NCBI GenBank assembly: GCA_001949185.1
Contig: BDGG01000024.1
Coordinates: 6,828-70,827, forward strand
DNA from: Ramazzottius varieornatus
Taxonomy: Eukaryota > Tardigrada > Eutardigrada > Parachela > Ramazzottiidae
Length of the DNA stretch: 64,000 nt
Direction: 5' to 3'
Below, in pieces: positions 29,755 to 40,844 of this stretch (its first letter is position 1; each line of letters begins with the position of its first letter). Both the position numbers and the translations under genes were made by a program. The notes beneath the pieces were generated by a model. It had not been told where the DNA came from. It saw nothing but the letters and a program-made list of their open reading frames with translations, and made no database searches.

Positions 29755-30459
29755 TCAGGTTCTTCCCGTATCTTTCTGATGCTCCAGTATCCTCAGTCGT
29801 CTTCTCAACTCGGCCACTTCCCTCTCCACTTCGACAGCGTGGACTTTCAGGTGGTCCTTGGACAGCTTCTCCAGGTTCTCCGACAGGACTTTAGCCCATT
29901 CTTCGGCGTACCCGCGATCCAGCGCGACATAGTTGCCATCTTCTTCCTCCGTCGATTCGCTTTCCTGCTGATCGGCCATCAGGAACTGTGAGACATTGTG
30001 AGGTGCAGGGCATACGAGTTGGCTTCTTCTGCGTTCAGCACGGATCCGTTCCTTCTCTTCCCACTCCTTCTCCTGCCAGGTCAGCTGGCAGTAGGGCTTC
30101 CAAGTGGACTTCCGGTCACGACGACGTGACGACGGCTTACTAGAAGAACTAGCACCATCATCATCACAAGCGAACGTATCACCACGTACCGCAGGAATGA
30201 CTGACACTGGCCGACCATCAAGCGAACCCTCGGATGTTTCTAGGCTCTGATGGCTTCTTCCAGAGTTATGAAAATGAGAAAAGTTACCTGATCCGCACGG
30301 CACTCCCATTCTGTTCCTGGTTTCACTGGGCACGGTGGCGGTGACGGCGCTACCACCCGATACACTTACCACCTCCGTCGAATCGCACTTCTTACCCTTC
30401 TGACTCAGTCTTCTGGACGCTTCTGGATGTCTACTCCCTATACTTCTGACGAAAATCTT
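29755..30459 (-). CDS. HEXIM1: HEXIM, 7SK/P-TEFb inhibitor
   Basis: One open frame of 234 codons after a TTCTCAAGTAG acceptor at 30460; the first exon with the start codon is unresolved (an ATG at 30642 on the minus strand is a candidate). Family features in order: a basic RNA-binding stretch SSRRRDRKSTWKPY near residue 110, the conserved LTWQEKE, then PHNVSQFLM (the inhibitory PYNT region, here PHNV), an acidic patch (ESTEEEDGN), a YAEEWAKVL segment and a C-terminal coiled coil (EREVAELRRRLRILE) for dimerisation and cyclin T binding. HEXIM bound to 7SK RNA holds CDK9-cyclin T inactive. CDK9 is the next gene upstream on the same strand, about 650 bp away. Confidence 0.9.
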   Translation of the reverse strand, partial: KIFVRSIGSRHPEASRRLSQKGKKCDSTEVVSVSGGSAVTATVPSETRNRMGVPCGSGNFSHFHNSGRSHQSLETSEGSLDGRPVSVIPAVRGDTFACDDDGASSSSKPSSRRRDRKSTWKPYCQLTWQEKEWEEKERIRAERRRSQLVCPAPHNVSQFLMADQQESESTEEEDGNYVALDRGYAEEWAKVLSENLEKLSKDHLKVHAVEVEREVAELRRRLRILEHQKDTGRT

Positions 30460-31104
30460 CTACTTGAGAAGTACACGATGAGGAGATGAAAATTTCTGAG
30501 CTCGAGAAACTAGCAGACTGGAAAGGCTGACGACGGAAAAACGGACTGACAACGAAACGGCTGCACCAGCCGTTCTCTCAAAGTCGATTGAAGGACAGCG
30601 CCGCCCATCCAGCTTGCGCCTGATGCCTGACGAAGTCTCCATTGGCTGGGTGCGGATGAGTCATGCGGAATCGATGATTACATCCTGATTTTGACCGAAC
30701 AGTCAACTCATAACACAAGGTAAAGCCCTACTATACGGGACGCAGCGATTCAAATCTCGATAAGCGCCTTTTGTATTTTCATTTCGGCATTTCGCGTCAA
30801 AGGCGGAACGAACGCCTCGAACGGGATACACTTTTACCCGGAAGAAAATCTAGCAGTAAACAAGTCAAATCTGTCACAATTTTTTGGTTTTGAGAGTGAA
30901 AATTCGTGGATCAAATAAACAAATCTCTGGAAGGAATACCCGTACAAAATGTGATCAAAGAAAAACGTCCAGTTCAACCTTTCATTGCATTCAGCCGCAG
31001 CCAGCACCTGCATCGACAAAGACCGAAGTACAGTCGGTTACCGAACGTCATCTACTCGATTACGAGGAAAGTTATGTATCACTGTGGGATATCTATCAAG
31101 CGCT

Positions 31105-33630
31105 TCAAAAAACGCGATCGGCAAAGAAGCCCTTGACGCCGGCATCGGGCCTGCCGTGATTTAGATTGTGGACGGGTGCTCGGTTGCCTGGTGCAGGGTG
31201 GGGATGGGGAGGATGAGCCGGGGCGTTAGCCTGTGAAAACAAGAAAGTTAAACAGTTAGATGTCGCGTCGGAGCGCTCGGCAAGCAGAGTCGGCAAGATT
31301 ACTTTCTCGAGTGGCGCACATTTCCAGTGTAATTGGCTCAAAGCGTGCGCCACATCGAAAGTAATGCTTGTTCAAGTCCACTTTACCCTAATGAGCTTAT
31401 CCGGTCTACCTGTTGGGTCTGTCGGCTAGCGGAGGCCGTAAACTCGAAGTTGGACTGGGTCAGTGAGCGCATCTTAGGAGCCAGGTCTTGGGGCATAGGG
31501 TCTTCCCAGAAGTAGTCATGGTTGAGTGCCCCATCCGCGTCCAGCCGCTTTGACGGGTCGACCACAAAGATCTTGTCCAGTAAGTCCAGGGCCAGTGGGT
31601 CCTTGATATGCTTCTCCAGACTCTTCTTCACATCGCGCTTGATGTTCTGCGGTAGCGACAGGTGCTTAGCTGGCTCCAGGTTGACAATGTCAGGATACAC
31701 TTCCGGCGTGATCGAACCGCAGAAGGTGCCGATCAATTGCAGCTGATGTTGCTCGTTCTGACCTGCAAAGACACAGAACACGATAACCAAAACGAAAGGA
31801 AGGCGAAATCTGAAAGACCAAATCTTCAGACTTGTAAACGACTATTTGGCAACTTGCCGGACAAAATTATCAAGCGGCGCACGTTTTCAGTGTAAGTGGC
31901 TGAAAGTGTGCGCCACTTGTTCGTGTGTTTCTTGGTGGAACGAATTCGTCGTCAATTCAACATCCGTTTCAGAAAAGTATCAAGGCTCGTTCAGTGAATA
32001 GAAAATACCTTGGAGGATGGGCGAACGTGTCCAGAGTTCGCACATGATGCAGCCAGCGCCCCAAATGTCGATGGCAGGAGTGTAATTGCGTTCCCCGAGG
32101 AGCAGTTCTGGAGGACGGTACCACAGTGTCACAACACGATTTGTGAAACGATTAGGTTTCTCCTTCGTTCCCAAATGACTGAAGGCACGCGCCAGACCAA
32201 AGTCGGCAATTTTCAGGATCTAAATCACAGCAGGAATAAAGTACCAGTTCCACCAAAAAAATATATTTAGCATGATTGAATAATGTGAACAGCTTTGAGT
32301 TTTCAGAATCTGATGCCAAATTTTCACAGAGACTGAAACATACCCCATCCCTATTAATGAGAATGTTGGAAGTTTTCATATCACGATGCAGCACTTTGCC
32401 TGTGTGAATGTAGAAGAGACCGTTGAGGAGCTGCTGCATCAGCTTCTTCGTTTCACCTTCCTTGAACTTCACGGCCTTATTACTCAAAAGACCGGCCAAA
32501 TCGTGCTCGCAGAACTCAAAAACCAGGTAGAAGGTGGACTTGTATCGGTTGAAGTTGGACGCTGCAACCAGAAAAGAGCTTATTAGCAAAACAGTTTCTC
32601 GTGAATTCTACGCATTCGCGCAAGTCGCCCATGACGTCACGAAAATTAAACATAAGATGCAAGATCTCAACAGTCATGCGCAGAGTCATGTGGGTACAGG
32701 CAACCCTCAAGTACTCACCGTTGCAATTCCACTCACCTTTGGAACTGCAGATGTCCAAAAGTTTCACAACATTCTCGTTGTCGAAAGCGTAAAGGATCTT
32801 AATTTCCCGAAGAGCCGTGATAGGGAACTGCAACGAGAGCATGCAGGTGACATCGCGGACTACATGTGTTACGACATTCAACTCATTACCCACCCCTTCT
32901 TTCTCGTTTTCCATTAGGATCTTCTTCAACGCCACGGTCCGATTAGTCTTCTTACACTTGGCCTTGAAGACCTCGCTGCAGTCGAGGAAAGACAGCATAT
33001 CAAAGAGGCATGACAAGAGGGGCAATATACACTTCTCCCCAATTGTCAATCAGCAATCAACCCTACAATCATTTACCCGAATGTCCCTTGGCCAATCTTG
33101 CCACATCGTTCATATTCGGAGAAATCGGTCATGAATGGGTAGGTAATGTCGCTGAGACTCTTGTACTTCTCAAAGTTGGTATTTGATGGCGGATTAGGCC
33201 TTTGACCGGGAGCAGCGGAATTTGCAGAACTTCCGTTCTGCGGAGGAGCATTATTCTGTGGTGGACGCGATGGACCTGCAAAGGAGACCACATTTGACAT
33301 GATTGACACCTCCTGTCACAACACTGCACTAGGTAAATAACTGTCAAAGCCAGCAAACTAATCAATTTCAAAACAACATCACTGTGTTCCGAAACTGTAT
33401 CTGACCAGTATGCTAACTACCCTTGGTGGAAGAGTTGGGATGAGGCTCTTCTACTAGCACTGGCTTAGCTTACCTGGAGGAGCATCGCGACTATTGACGT
33501 ACTCACGATCGTGAGTCTTGAAGAAGCTGTTTCGGGATGACTGCGAGGAGGAGGAAGATTCATTGCGGGCCGGAGAGACGCTCTTGCGCTTACGAGACTT
33601 GCCATCGCCTCCAGACGCTTGCGGGTCCAT
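31105..33630 (-). CDS. CDK9: Cyclin-dependent kinase 9 (P-TEFb catalytic subunit)
   Basis: Eight exons on the minus strand: 33474-33630, 33077-33275, 32894-32975, 32737-32827, 32344-32561, 32009-32219, 31410-31762, 31105-31230; all phases fit, 478 residues. The Gly loop [11 protein letters not shown], the signature PITALRE, catalytic [16 protein letters not shown] and the T-loop [16 protein letters not shown] are all present; GNEQHQL-like [20 protein letters not shown] is typical for CDK9. The kinase phosphorylates RNA polymerase II Ser2 and pausing factors. It is longer than the usual 372 residues because of a Ser/Pro/Asn-rich N-terminus of about 100 residues ([13 protein letters not shown], then [10 protein letters not shown]). 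Introns contain palindromic repeats at 31.30 and 31.87 kb. Confidence 0.97.
31298..31362. repeat. Palindromic GTGCGCCAC repeat in the last CDK9 intron
   Basis: CGAGTGGCGCACATTTCCAG and GTGCGCCACATCG; preceded by GCTCGGCAAGCAGAGTCGGC. Confidence 0.8.
31866..31925. repeat. Palindromic GTGCGCCAC repeat in a CDK9 intron
   Basis: CAAGCGGCGCACGTTTTCAG and AAAGTGTGCGCCACTTG. Confidence 0.8.
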
Positions 33631-33988
33631 CTCGGCCGCGCCTTCTGTACGCCTGAAGTAGCACAATCCTTTGTCGATCTTTCACCTGTAAATGTCAATA
33701 AAGAATAACGGAGAAGGTCTCAAATGGGTGATGGGAGCAAAGATATCGCTGTAAATGTAGCGAAGAAAAAATTAATGAAAATGTCGGCTGATTTCTTCTG
33801 GCAGGCCATGGGGAAATGACGTCATTTAAAATCCATTGGTTCAAAGGGTTGATTGTGAATGCTGATTGTGACCGTCGATGTTACCTCACCGCTCGCCAAG
33901 TTTTAGAGGACGAACTAAGAAAGTGCAAATTGCAGTCGAACTCTTCGAAGCCAGCAATATCACTGACCACTCATCAAGTTTTCTCGAT
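33631..33988. promoter_or_regulatory. Shared 5' region of CDK9 and NDUFAF6
   Basis: The two start codons face away from each other across 358 bp, so this interval must carry both promoters (a bidirectional arrangement). No TATA box is obvious. Confidence 0.5.
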
Positions 33989-35527
33989 ATGACGTCTACT
34001 CGACAGCTCACTCGGCTCGGAAGATCCTTGCCGACTGTGTCCTCCCCGCTTCGAGGGAGCGAAGCGAACGAACTACGGAAACGGTTTGTGTGAATCAACC
34101 GGAAGTGAAATGAATGAATTCTTGCGCCCGACATCCTGCAAATAATCTTGGGTTCCTAGGTTTCTTTCGGTGGTCCCCGCATTATGGACGATAAAACATG
34201 AGAAGAGCGACAGCCTCGTCCCGAAGGACACCGCGAAAGCAAAGTCCAGTGCGGAATACTGCATGGAATCCGTACGGTAAGGTAGATCAACTTATAAACT
34301 TTCAAATGGTGCATGATGTCATGGCGGAGCACAGCGGTAACATTATATGATCCGATTAACGTAAAACTGTGTGACGTTATGCGTGGGTTATAATTAGAAG
34401 CTTTAATTAGTTTCTATAAATTTGTTGCTTCTCAATCGTTATACAGGAAGAGCGACTACGAGAACTATCTGGCGAGCCTTCTCCTTCCCTCCACCATTCG
34501 TTCGACCGCTTTCGCCATTCGGGCCTTCAACGTCGAGCTGGCACAAGTCCGCGACCTGGCTTCCAACAACACTATTGCCCAGATGCGCTTCATGTTCTGG
34601 AAGGACGTCCTGGAAGAAATCTACAGTGGCCGTCCTCGTGCTCATCCCGTGGCGCAAGAGATGCACCGTGCGGTCCAGCAGAAGAAGCTGACGAAAGTAT
34701 GGCTCAGAAGACTGATCGATTGCCGCTTCGACCGGCTGCATAGTAAACCCTTCCTCAACGTCGACGCGCTGGAGACCTTCGCAGAGAACTCCGTATCACC
34801 CATCTACTACCTCCTTCTCGAAGCTTCTGGCTCAAAAGATGTGCCTAGTGACCATGCAGCCAGTCATCTCGGGAAAACCATCGGTAAGGTTTGTGTGAAT
34901 CCGACCAAATGGGACCTAGGCAAACGAACTCGACGAGATTGTCTTCCCAAGTGGCGCACTCTTTCTGTCAGTAGCACTGAAAACATGCGCAACTCGGAAA
35001 AACAAACTCGACAAGATCGCTTTCCAAGTGGCGCATGCCCCCGGCTAATTGTACCGTAAACGTGCGCCTCTTGGGAGAACCGTCCGATTCGATCGTTATC
35101 TTATTATCATTTCGCAGGAATTCTAAACCTGATTCGTTCGACACCCTTCCTCATTTCCCGCAATCAGCTTAGCCTGCCCATGGATGTCCTAATGCGGCAC
35201 AATCTGTCCACTGAGTCCATTTCGAGGATAGCTCGAGGTGTGGATCGCAAGTTTGGCGAGCCCGTAACGCAGGCGGAAGTGCTAGCCTTACAGGAAGTTA
35301 CCTTCGACTTGGCTTCTGCCGCGCACACGCATCTCTCTACTACTCGTTCCCTTCTGAAAGAGATACCTATCTCTAGTCTTCCGATTTTCTTACCGATCAT
35401 CTCCTGTGAATCGTTCTTGAGCAGATTGAGGAAAGTCGACTTCGATATGTTCCATCCGAAATCACGACAACGCGATGGTTTGCTACCTCTGAAATTATGG
35501 TGGCACTTGAAATGGAAAAGCTTCTGA
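33989..35527 (+). CDS. NDUFAF6: NDUFAF6, mitochondrial complex I assembly factor (phytoene-synthase-like)
   Basis: Exons 33989-34083, 34160-34276, 34447-34883, 35118-35527 join in phase to 352 residues. The start ATG gives an Arg/Ser/Thr-rich, acid-free leader (TSTRQLTRLGRSLPTVSS) as expected for mitochondrial import. The squalene/phytoene-synthase-like fold follows: YENYLASLLLP, FAIRAFNVELAQV, MRFMFWKDVLEEI, DHAASHLGKTIG, then PMDVLMRHNLS and FDMFHPKSRQRDGLLPLKLW at the end. The catalytic Asp-rich motifs of true synthases are not kept, as usual for this factor. It is needed for early assembly of complex I (ND1 module). The first donor is GTTTGT, weaker than usual. Intron 3 has two palindromic repeats. 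Confidence 0.92.
34915..35082. repeat. Palindromic GTGCGCCAC repeat, tandem pair in an NDUFAF6 intron
   Basis: Copies at about 34945-35000 and 35022-35080; preceded by GGCAAACGAACTCGACGAGA and linked by CAAACTCGACAAGATCG. Confidence 0.8.
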
Positions 35528-35534
35528 CAATATT

Positions 35535-36676
35535 TTATTGTTTTATTCCTGTTTGCGAAGGCGATGAAGAAGAATCAGCAGAGTTTGAATTATTCAAGGG
35601 GATATCAACATTGTACTGTTTCATCAACGGTTCATAGTAATCGGCGTAATCAAACTTGACAAAAGGGACTTTGAACGGCATGGTCCCGAAATATCTAGCC
35701 TTTTCCAACTCGACCAGCAGGCGGTAATGTTTTCGTTGGCACAAGTTGGTCGTCTGGAAGCTGAGGACGTCGCCGGTGTAGGGCGAGATGAACTGCTTCA
35801 ACAGGTCCGTGTTGCGGTAATCGAAGACCAAGTACTCATCACGGCATCCTGGACAAGGGTTTGCGGTGGTGATGTAGTTGTGTTTCTACAAAACAAAAGG
35901 AGGAACGTTAGTCGGACGGATGAAAGCCAGAGACGGTAGCCTCCAAGAAGAGAGATCTGGCGCCGTGGGGCAGCTGGCCGTTTCACAGTAGCTCACCACA
36001 CATCACAGTACTCGACAACTACCCGCGAAGAGGTGTGCATTAAATCACCCATTAACAGTGTAAAAATCGGTAAAACTGTGACGTTATGCGCGGCTGTCAC
36101 ATGAATAAGGATTTGACGGAGGTAGCTCTTAACGTCCGTTTCCTACTTACAATGCAAGTGTTGATGGTTAGCTTCTTCGGCCATAATCCCTTATGCTGCC
36201 TGCGATACTGTTTCCAGACGGGGTCGTTGCCGTACGTGGCCTTGTAGGCTTCGCTCTTCAAGTAACGCGCACTGGTTTCCCAAGAAATGACACGCGAACG
36301 GTCTTTGGGATCGTCGACAGGGTTCCTCTCTGAACGTGTTTGTCCTTCTTCTCCTTCGACTCCTTCCGCTATCTCTGGCTCGGCCCCTTCTGTTGGCGCT
36401 CCTGTAGCGTAGGATCGTCGAACATATCGTGGATGAAGAGAATGAAAGTAATGAAACCCACTTCCGGCGCACAACGCGGAATGCATCGAAGTGGAGCAAG
36501 CGCGAACAGCCTAGAATACCACAGTGGAACAGCCCCATTGGCAAAAAAACCTCGCTCTCCGTTCGCGCATAAGAAGACACACTTACAGGGGCTGCTGGCA
36601 GAGAAAACGGTGCGAGGAAGGCGTTCTTGGACGGGACCAACAATGTTCGCAATACCGCTGCTCTGGACACGTTCAT
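35535..36676 (-). CDS. MRPS18B: Mitochondrial ribosomal protein S18B (mS40)
   Basis: Three phase-0 exons: complement(36587-36676), (36151-36510), (35535-35885); 266 residues. A mitochondrial leader (VSRAAVLRTLLVPSKNAFLA) is followed by an acidic stretch (EPEIAEGVEGEEG) and the family core YLKSEAYKATYGNDPVWKQY, RRQHKG, then across the last splice TCIKHNY...NPCPGCRDEYLVFDYRN with the Cys pairs that bind zinc in S18 proteins, and DLLKQFISPYTGDV. It is a component of the small subunit of the mitoribosome. The stop lies only 8 bp from the NDUFAF6 stop on the other strand (tail to tail). Confidence 0.93.
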
Positions 36677-36787
36677 CTTACAAACTCCTTCCGGCTCCAC
36701 GTCCTGCGCTCTGCCTATATCGTTCACCGATCCTGCGCAGGTCGGCGAAACTGCAAACGGCGCGAGTTATCTTCCAGCTCACACGTT

Positions 36788-37573
36788 CTAAAATTTTGGG
36801 GAAGAAACGGCAAAACTCGATCGCATTGAACTGATCGTTATGGCCACCCATAGTGGACAAGTATCTCCAACCGGTGAGCAGAACGGACAAACTTTTCCAC
36901 CCTGCCGACTGCTATTGCTGTAGAAATCCGTCGATATGGCCGAGTACACCGACAACGAACCGCGAGCACGCTGTTGTACGTACGTGGTAAGGCGGAGTCC
37001 GTCCGAACAGGTGCTGCAACAAAGAGGTAGGAGGGCCTTTCTCCATACAAGAGTCCGGTCAGCTGATCGAAGTTTTCGAAGCCAACTGTTTCCATGTGGA
37101 TGACGTATGACACCCCCTTCGAGCCATTTACCAACAAAGTCAAGCTGTAGCACGATTGATCGAATCCCCTTATGCAGTAATTCTGCCTCGCTTTCAACTC
37201 GTGCCGTAGCCATATGCACTAAACCACGTTCCCTGCACGGTTGCGCATGTATAAAGCTGGTGCGCAAGGCTTCTGAGGAAACTTTACAGTGCGCACAAAG
37301 AGAAAACATCGCCACACTTAGCCATCTTTGTTCATCCTGTTTCTCTCCTGTTTTTCCATCAGCGGACGGACGCATCCTTTCCCTTATGGGACCTCCGCTT
37401 TTACGCAGTGCAGAACTTGGACCGTCGGACCATCCTTCAAGATAGCGAAACGGAAACAGGCACGACGATCTGTGCCTTGTCAAAGGTGAGACAGCTTGAT
37501 GACCTTTCGCCATCTTTACTCGCAGTTCAACATTCGCCCTTATAATCTTTCCTTCCATATTCCTTCTTTTCAC
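36788..37573 (-). CDS. Long open frame of unknown status upstream of MRPS18B
   Basis: About 260 codons without a stop, but two other frames on this strand and one on the plus strand are also open for over 100 codons, which suggests base composition more than selection. No domain is recognised. It occupies the shared 5' region of MRPS18B and the PNRC-like gene. Confidence 0.2.
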   Translation of the reverse strand: MKRRNMEGKIIRANVELRVKMAKGHQAVSPLTRHRSSCLFPFRYLEGWSDGPSSALRKSGGPIRERMRPSADGKTGEKQDEQRWLSVAMFSLCAHCKVSSEALRTSFIHAQPCRERGLVHMATARVESEAELLHKGIRSIVLQLDFVGKWLEGGVIRHPHGNSWLRKLRSADRTLVWRKALLPLCCSTCSDGLRLTTYVQQRARGSLSVYSAISTDFYSNSSRQGGKVCPFCSPVGDTCPLWVAITISSMRSSFAVSSPKF

Positions 37574-37832
37574 GCTCTGGTTATGCTTTCAGACCAGTAA
37601 AGGTCTAGTGAAGGCCAGATTGAGGTTGACATTCACCCCCAAGGAGTTGAGAGATCCGTCGACTGTGATAAGACGTTTATCACCCGTTGATGTTGATGGT
37701 TGATTGATTGTGCATCTTTCGTAGTTTTTCACCTTGTTCATTTGTTTTTCCTCGTTCCCATTTTCTGTCTTCTTTGTTGCCTCTTCTGCTGTCTCGTTGC
37801 TTGTTTGTGTGTACATATTCCCGGATGTGAAG

Positions 37833-38694
37833 ATGCATCGGCAATATCCGCAGACTGAGCCGAAGAAAGACATGGCCGCGTTACACAGCGATCCTTCCAT
37901 CGTTGCCTGTCGAATGCGACCTGTCAGCGCACCTACCGTGCCTCCTGATCCCGATGTAACTTCAGCATACTTCCCAGTGTCTTCCGGAAGTCTCCTCCGC
38001 ATCGGTATTCCATATACTCACCTGGTAAGTCCACAGTCTGTCAGCAGGAGGAGTTACATGGTTTCCGCCCTGAAAACCTGTTTTCACCCTGGAAAGTTTG
38101 ACCTTCTGTGGGGTGGAGGGGGAACACGAGGGGAAATTTTCAGATTTTAACGGACCCTTCTCTCTTTTCTTTCCAGAATAACTCGTCATATCCTTCATCA
38201 CCTATCAACACGCATCAGAACGGCTTTGGCACCTCTCATTCGTATCCAGTATTGCCTTCCAGCGCACAACAGAGTCGGTACGGAGGAGGTGGCGGGCGAA
38301 AGACGATGGAAGCCACGCTGGTCAGCAAGAAGAACGGCGTCAACGAAGGAGGCTCCAGCAGCAAGCCCAAACTCCATCTCTACGCACAGAAGAACGCTCC
38401 CAAGTGTACACTAAAGGAAGAAGAGTTTCCTTCGCCGCCTATCGAGTGGCTGCTGGGTGGATCGACCCCTTCTGACGGCTCTTCCGTCTCCGTCAGTGAT
38501 GCCTTGTCGGGTAAAGACCAATTTTACCTGTTGGTTGATCAATCAATTATCAATCAACCATTGCTGGACATTTGTGTGCCTGTGCAGGTGATTCGACGGA
38601 GGATGAGTTTTCTTCCGCAACGCCGCCGGATCTGGAGGATCCTCACCCGATGCTTTCCCTGGGTTTAAAGTCGTTGCTCAAGGTTCAGGCCTGA
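37833..38694 (+). CDS. PNRC: PNRC-like protein (proline-rich nuclear receptor coactivator family)
   Basis: Exons 37833-38024, 38177-38510, 38588-38694; phases fit, 210 residues. Mostly disordered (Ser/Pro/Asn/Gly). The family signature sits in the last third: LHLYAQKNAPK, then FPSPPIEWLL (the SPPxxWL-type motif that binds decapping factor Dcp1) and the C-terminal LSLGLKSLLKVQA, matching the LKTLLKV end of PNRC1/2. In vertebrates these proteins link UPF1/nonsense-mediated decay to decapping and bind nuclear receptors. Followed by more than 1 kb without a gene, part of which should be 3' UTR. Confidence 0.75.
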
Positions 38695-39888
38695 AGAGTG
38701 TAGGACGACTGGCGTTTTCTCGGCAGTAGTATTTGTTAAGTCAGTCCGCAGAAAGAAGAAAAGAGTTTTTCTAGTTTAGTTTTTTTAATGTTTTCTTTCG
38801 TCCAGTGTGGTGTCTCTCTTTGGTTGATGGTGGACGGACAGAGTCGAGTTCCTTCCCTCGTTTGTACAGTTGTTTGCGAGGGGAGGGAAGGAAGGGTTTT
38901 GTCTTTTGTGCTGTTTGAGGCATGCGAGAAGAAGGGTCTTTCATGACTGCTTTCTCGAGTGCGTCTTTAGCGTTGGCTGAATGATTAATCCTGGCGATTA
39001 ATGAGTTGGGCGTTGAAGTTTATACGGTTACTCACGCACAAAACTTCATCTCTAGAGTTGTTTCTCTCGGTTCTCTCTTGTGTTCACTATGTAGCCAGTT
39101 TTATCCCCGTACACTTATACCTTCTTTCCTCTTCTTCTCACTCTGCTGCCTTCCTTAGAGTTTTTAGAAAATGTTCTCCAACTCATGCTGATCTCGCCAG
39201 ATTCATGTATGGGGAAGAAAAATTTTTGACAGTATTAAAAAAATATTGTCACAGATCGTCCAGCAATGGACGGTCTGGGGTCTCACAGGCCCGAAAAACT
39301 TTGTTCCGTGTTCGGTCCCAGTAATTTCGTGATAGATTATGAAAAGGAAGAGGGGAAAGCAAGGAAAAAACCTTGCGAAATTTGGTCAAGCAGCGCTTCC
39401 GGGTCGTAGTCACCCGAACCCCGTTTCACTGGCGCACCAGGCCACATGGATCATTATGCATGGTCGGTTGCGGTCGACGTGTTCGCCACCGCTTTCGACC
39501 GTTTCGTGATGATCTGGAATATTCCTCGGAGTAGCTGCCAGTGCTGCGAAGGGACCTAGTTACCGAAGTCTATACTGTTCGAGGATCCACCTTGGTCATT
39601 TTGCGAGAAGTAGGCACGCACGTCGAACTGAAGTTGGATGTTTCTACATGGCGAAGAGTCTAGGATATCTGAAGTGTCTCGATAAAGCGCTACCTTCGAG
39701 GCTTCGAATATTTACTGAACTGTTCAAGGGACAATACAAAGCTCAGAATGTTCCTTTACTCCACAAGTTCTCTACGTCGGTATTTCTAAAACTACAACAG
39801 GTCAGCCAAGTTAGAAAGAGGAGCCATCGGGAAGACGGCTACGAGATGTTCTACTAAACCAATCAACCGAAAGCAACATCTGTCGAAT
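38695..39888. other. Gap: probable PNRC 3' UTR and spacer
   Basis: Short open frames at 39001-39324 and 39648-39857 show no recognisable protein. T-rich runs at 38740-38830 fit a 3' UTR. Confidence 0.4.
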
Positions 39889-39890
39889 GT

Positions 39891-40305
39891 CTACAGTCCC
39901 AACTTTGTCCTGCGCCAGTGTCGTCTCTTGGCGTTATATCTGCAACATCAGGTACAAAAAGGTTATCCATACTTTCCACAAAGCTAATCACTTCTTCCAC
40001 GGTCCACGTGGAGCAGAACGACGAATCGGTTACCTGATTTTGTTGCCAGTTTGAAGTCGAACCCATTGAGGAATGGGGCGATTCTGCTTGAATGCCTTGG
40101 CCAACTTCTGCTTCACTCGGAACGTCTTGTGCGACGACTAGAAAGGAATAACAACGATTGTTACATGATATCGCATTCCACACGCCAATCTCCCCCACGA
40201 TTCCCTTTCTCTTCGTCAGCGAAAGCATCCATCTGCTTGAAGCGGCTTTCCTAACATCTACAGAGACATACACATAATCAGCTGCTATTCCACGTCACTT
40301 ACCAT
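39891..40305 (-). CDS. RPL39: Large ribosomal subunit protein eL39
   Basis: Three coding exons: complement(40303-40305) is only the ATG, then (40034-40137) and (39891-39939). The 51-residue product has [35 protein letters not shown] and the end [15 protein letters not shown], which is eL39 over its full length. It lines the exit tunnel of the cytosolic ribosome. The start exon ends directly after ATG at GTAAGTGAC, a common arrangement in ribosomal protein genes. Confidence 0.97.
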
Positions 40306-40415
40306 ATTGGCTTCCTGACAGATACAGCCGAATAAGCCCTCCTGTTCGACACAATAACTGGGACGTGAGAAGAACAATCCGGATATACAAGGGAAGCTGC
40401 TGAACTGAGAAAGAG

Positions 40416-40479
40416 ATGGAGAACTTTTCTGGAGAACTGAATCAACTGATTGCTAGTCGGAACAGTGAAACCGTGACAG
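40416..40479 (+). CDS. Candidate first exon of an unidentified plus-strand gene
   Basis: ATG at 40416 codes MENFSGELNQLIASRNSETV and meets a donor at 40480 (GTAATA). It is divergent from RPL39, 110 bp away. No matching second exon was found; two hAT-type insertions follow at 40.8 and 41.6 kb. Confidence 0.25.
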
Positions 40480-40844
40480 GTAATAGTGCGACTTGCTGTA
40501 CGCGATCTTCACACTGCTTATGGTGTGCACTGCCATGGTCCGTCCATTCCATATCATTCATCACATTGAGATTCACGAGTTTGAAATGAGGGTCATGACG
40601 TCGCCTGTAATAAGGTTTCCGATGACAAAACGTTCAGTTTTAACTCGACGCACTACTCTCATAGAGCACATAGAGCCCACAGCGGTTGATTTGGACCGGA
40701 AATTGATTACATAATATAGAGATTAAGTTGCCACTCCCGTTCACTTCGCAACTGTAGCTACGGCCTCGCTCCGCCCCCTTCGTGACGTATAACAACATTT
40801 TGCTTTCCGGAGCTCCCCTTATTTTCGAAAAATAGCATAATCGG

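Noticed and set aside
30320-30372. GTAAGTG donor and CCAG acceptor inside the HEXIM frame
   Set aside because: Removing this interval puts the downstream conserved HEXIM sequence out of frame; the unspliced frame is open throughout.
39001-39324. 107-codon plus-strand frame downstream of PNRC
   Set aside because: Ser/Leu-rich composition with no domain; sits in the probable 3' UTR.
39863-40273. Minus-strand frame with [13 protein letters not shown], resembling a SAM domain
   Set aside because: It overlaps the eL39 exons in another frame; the eL39 reading explains the splice sites and matches the protein over its full length.
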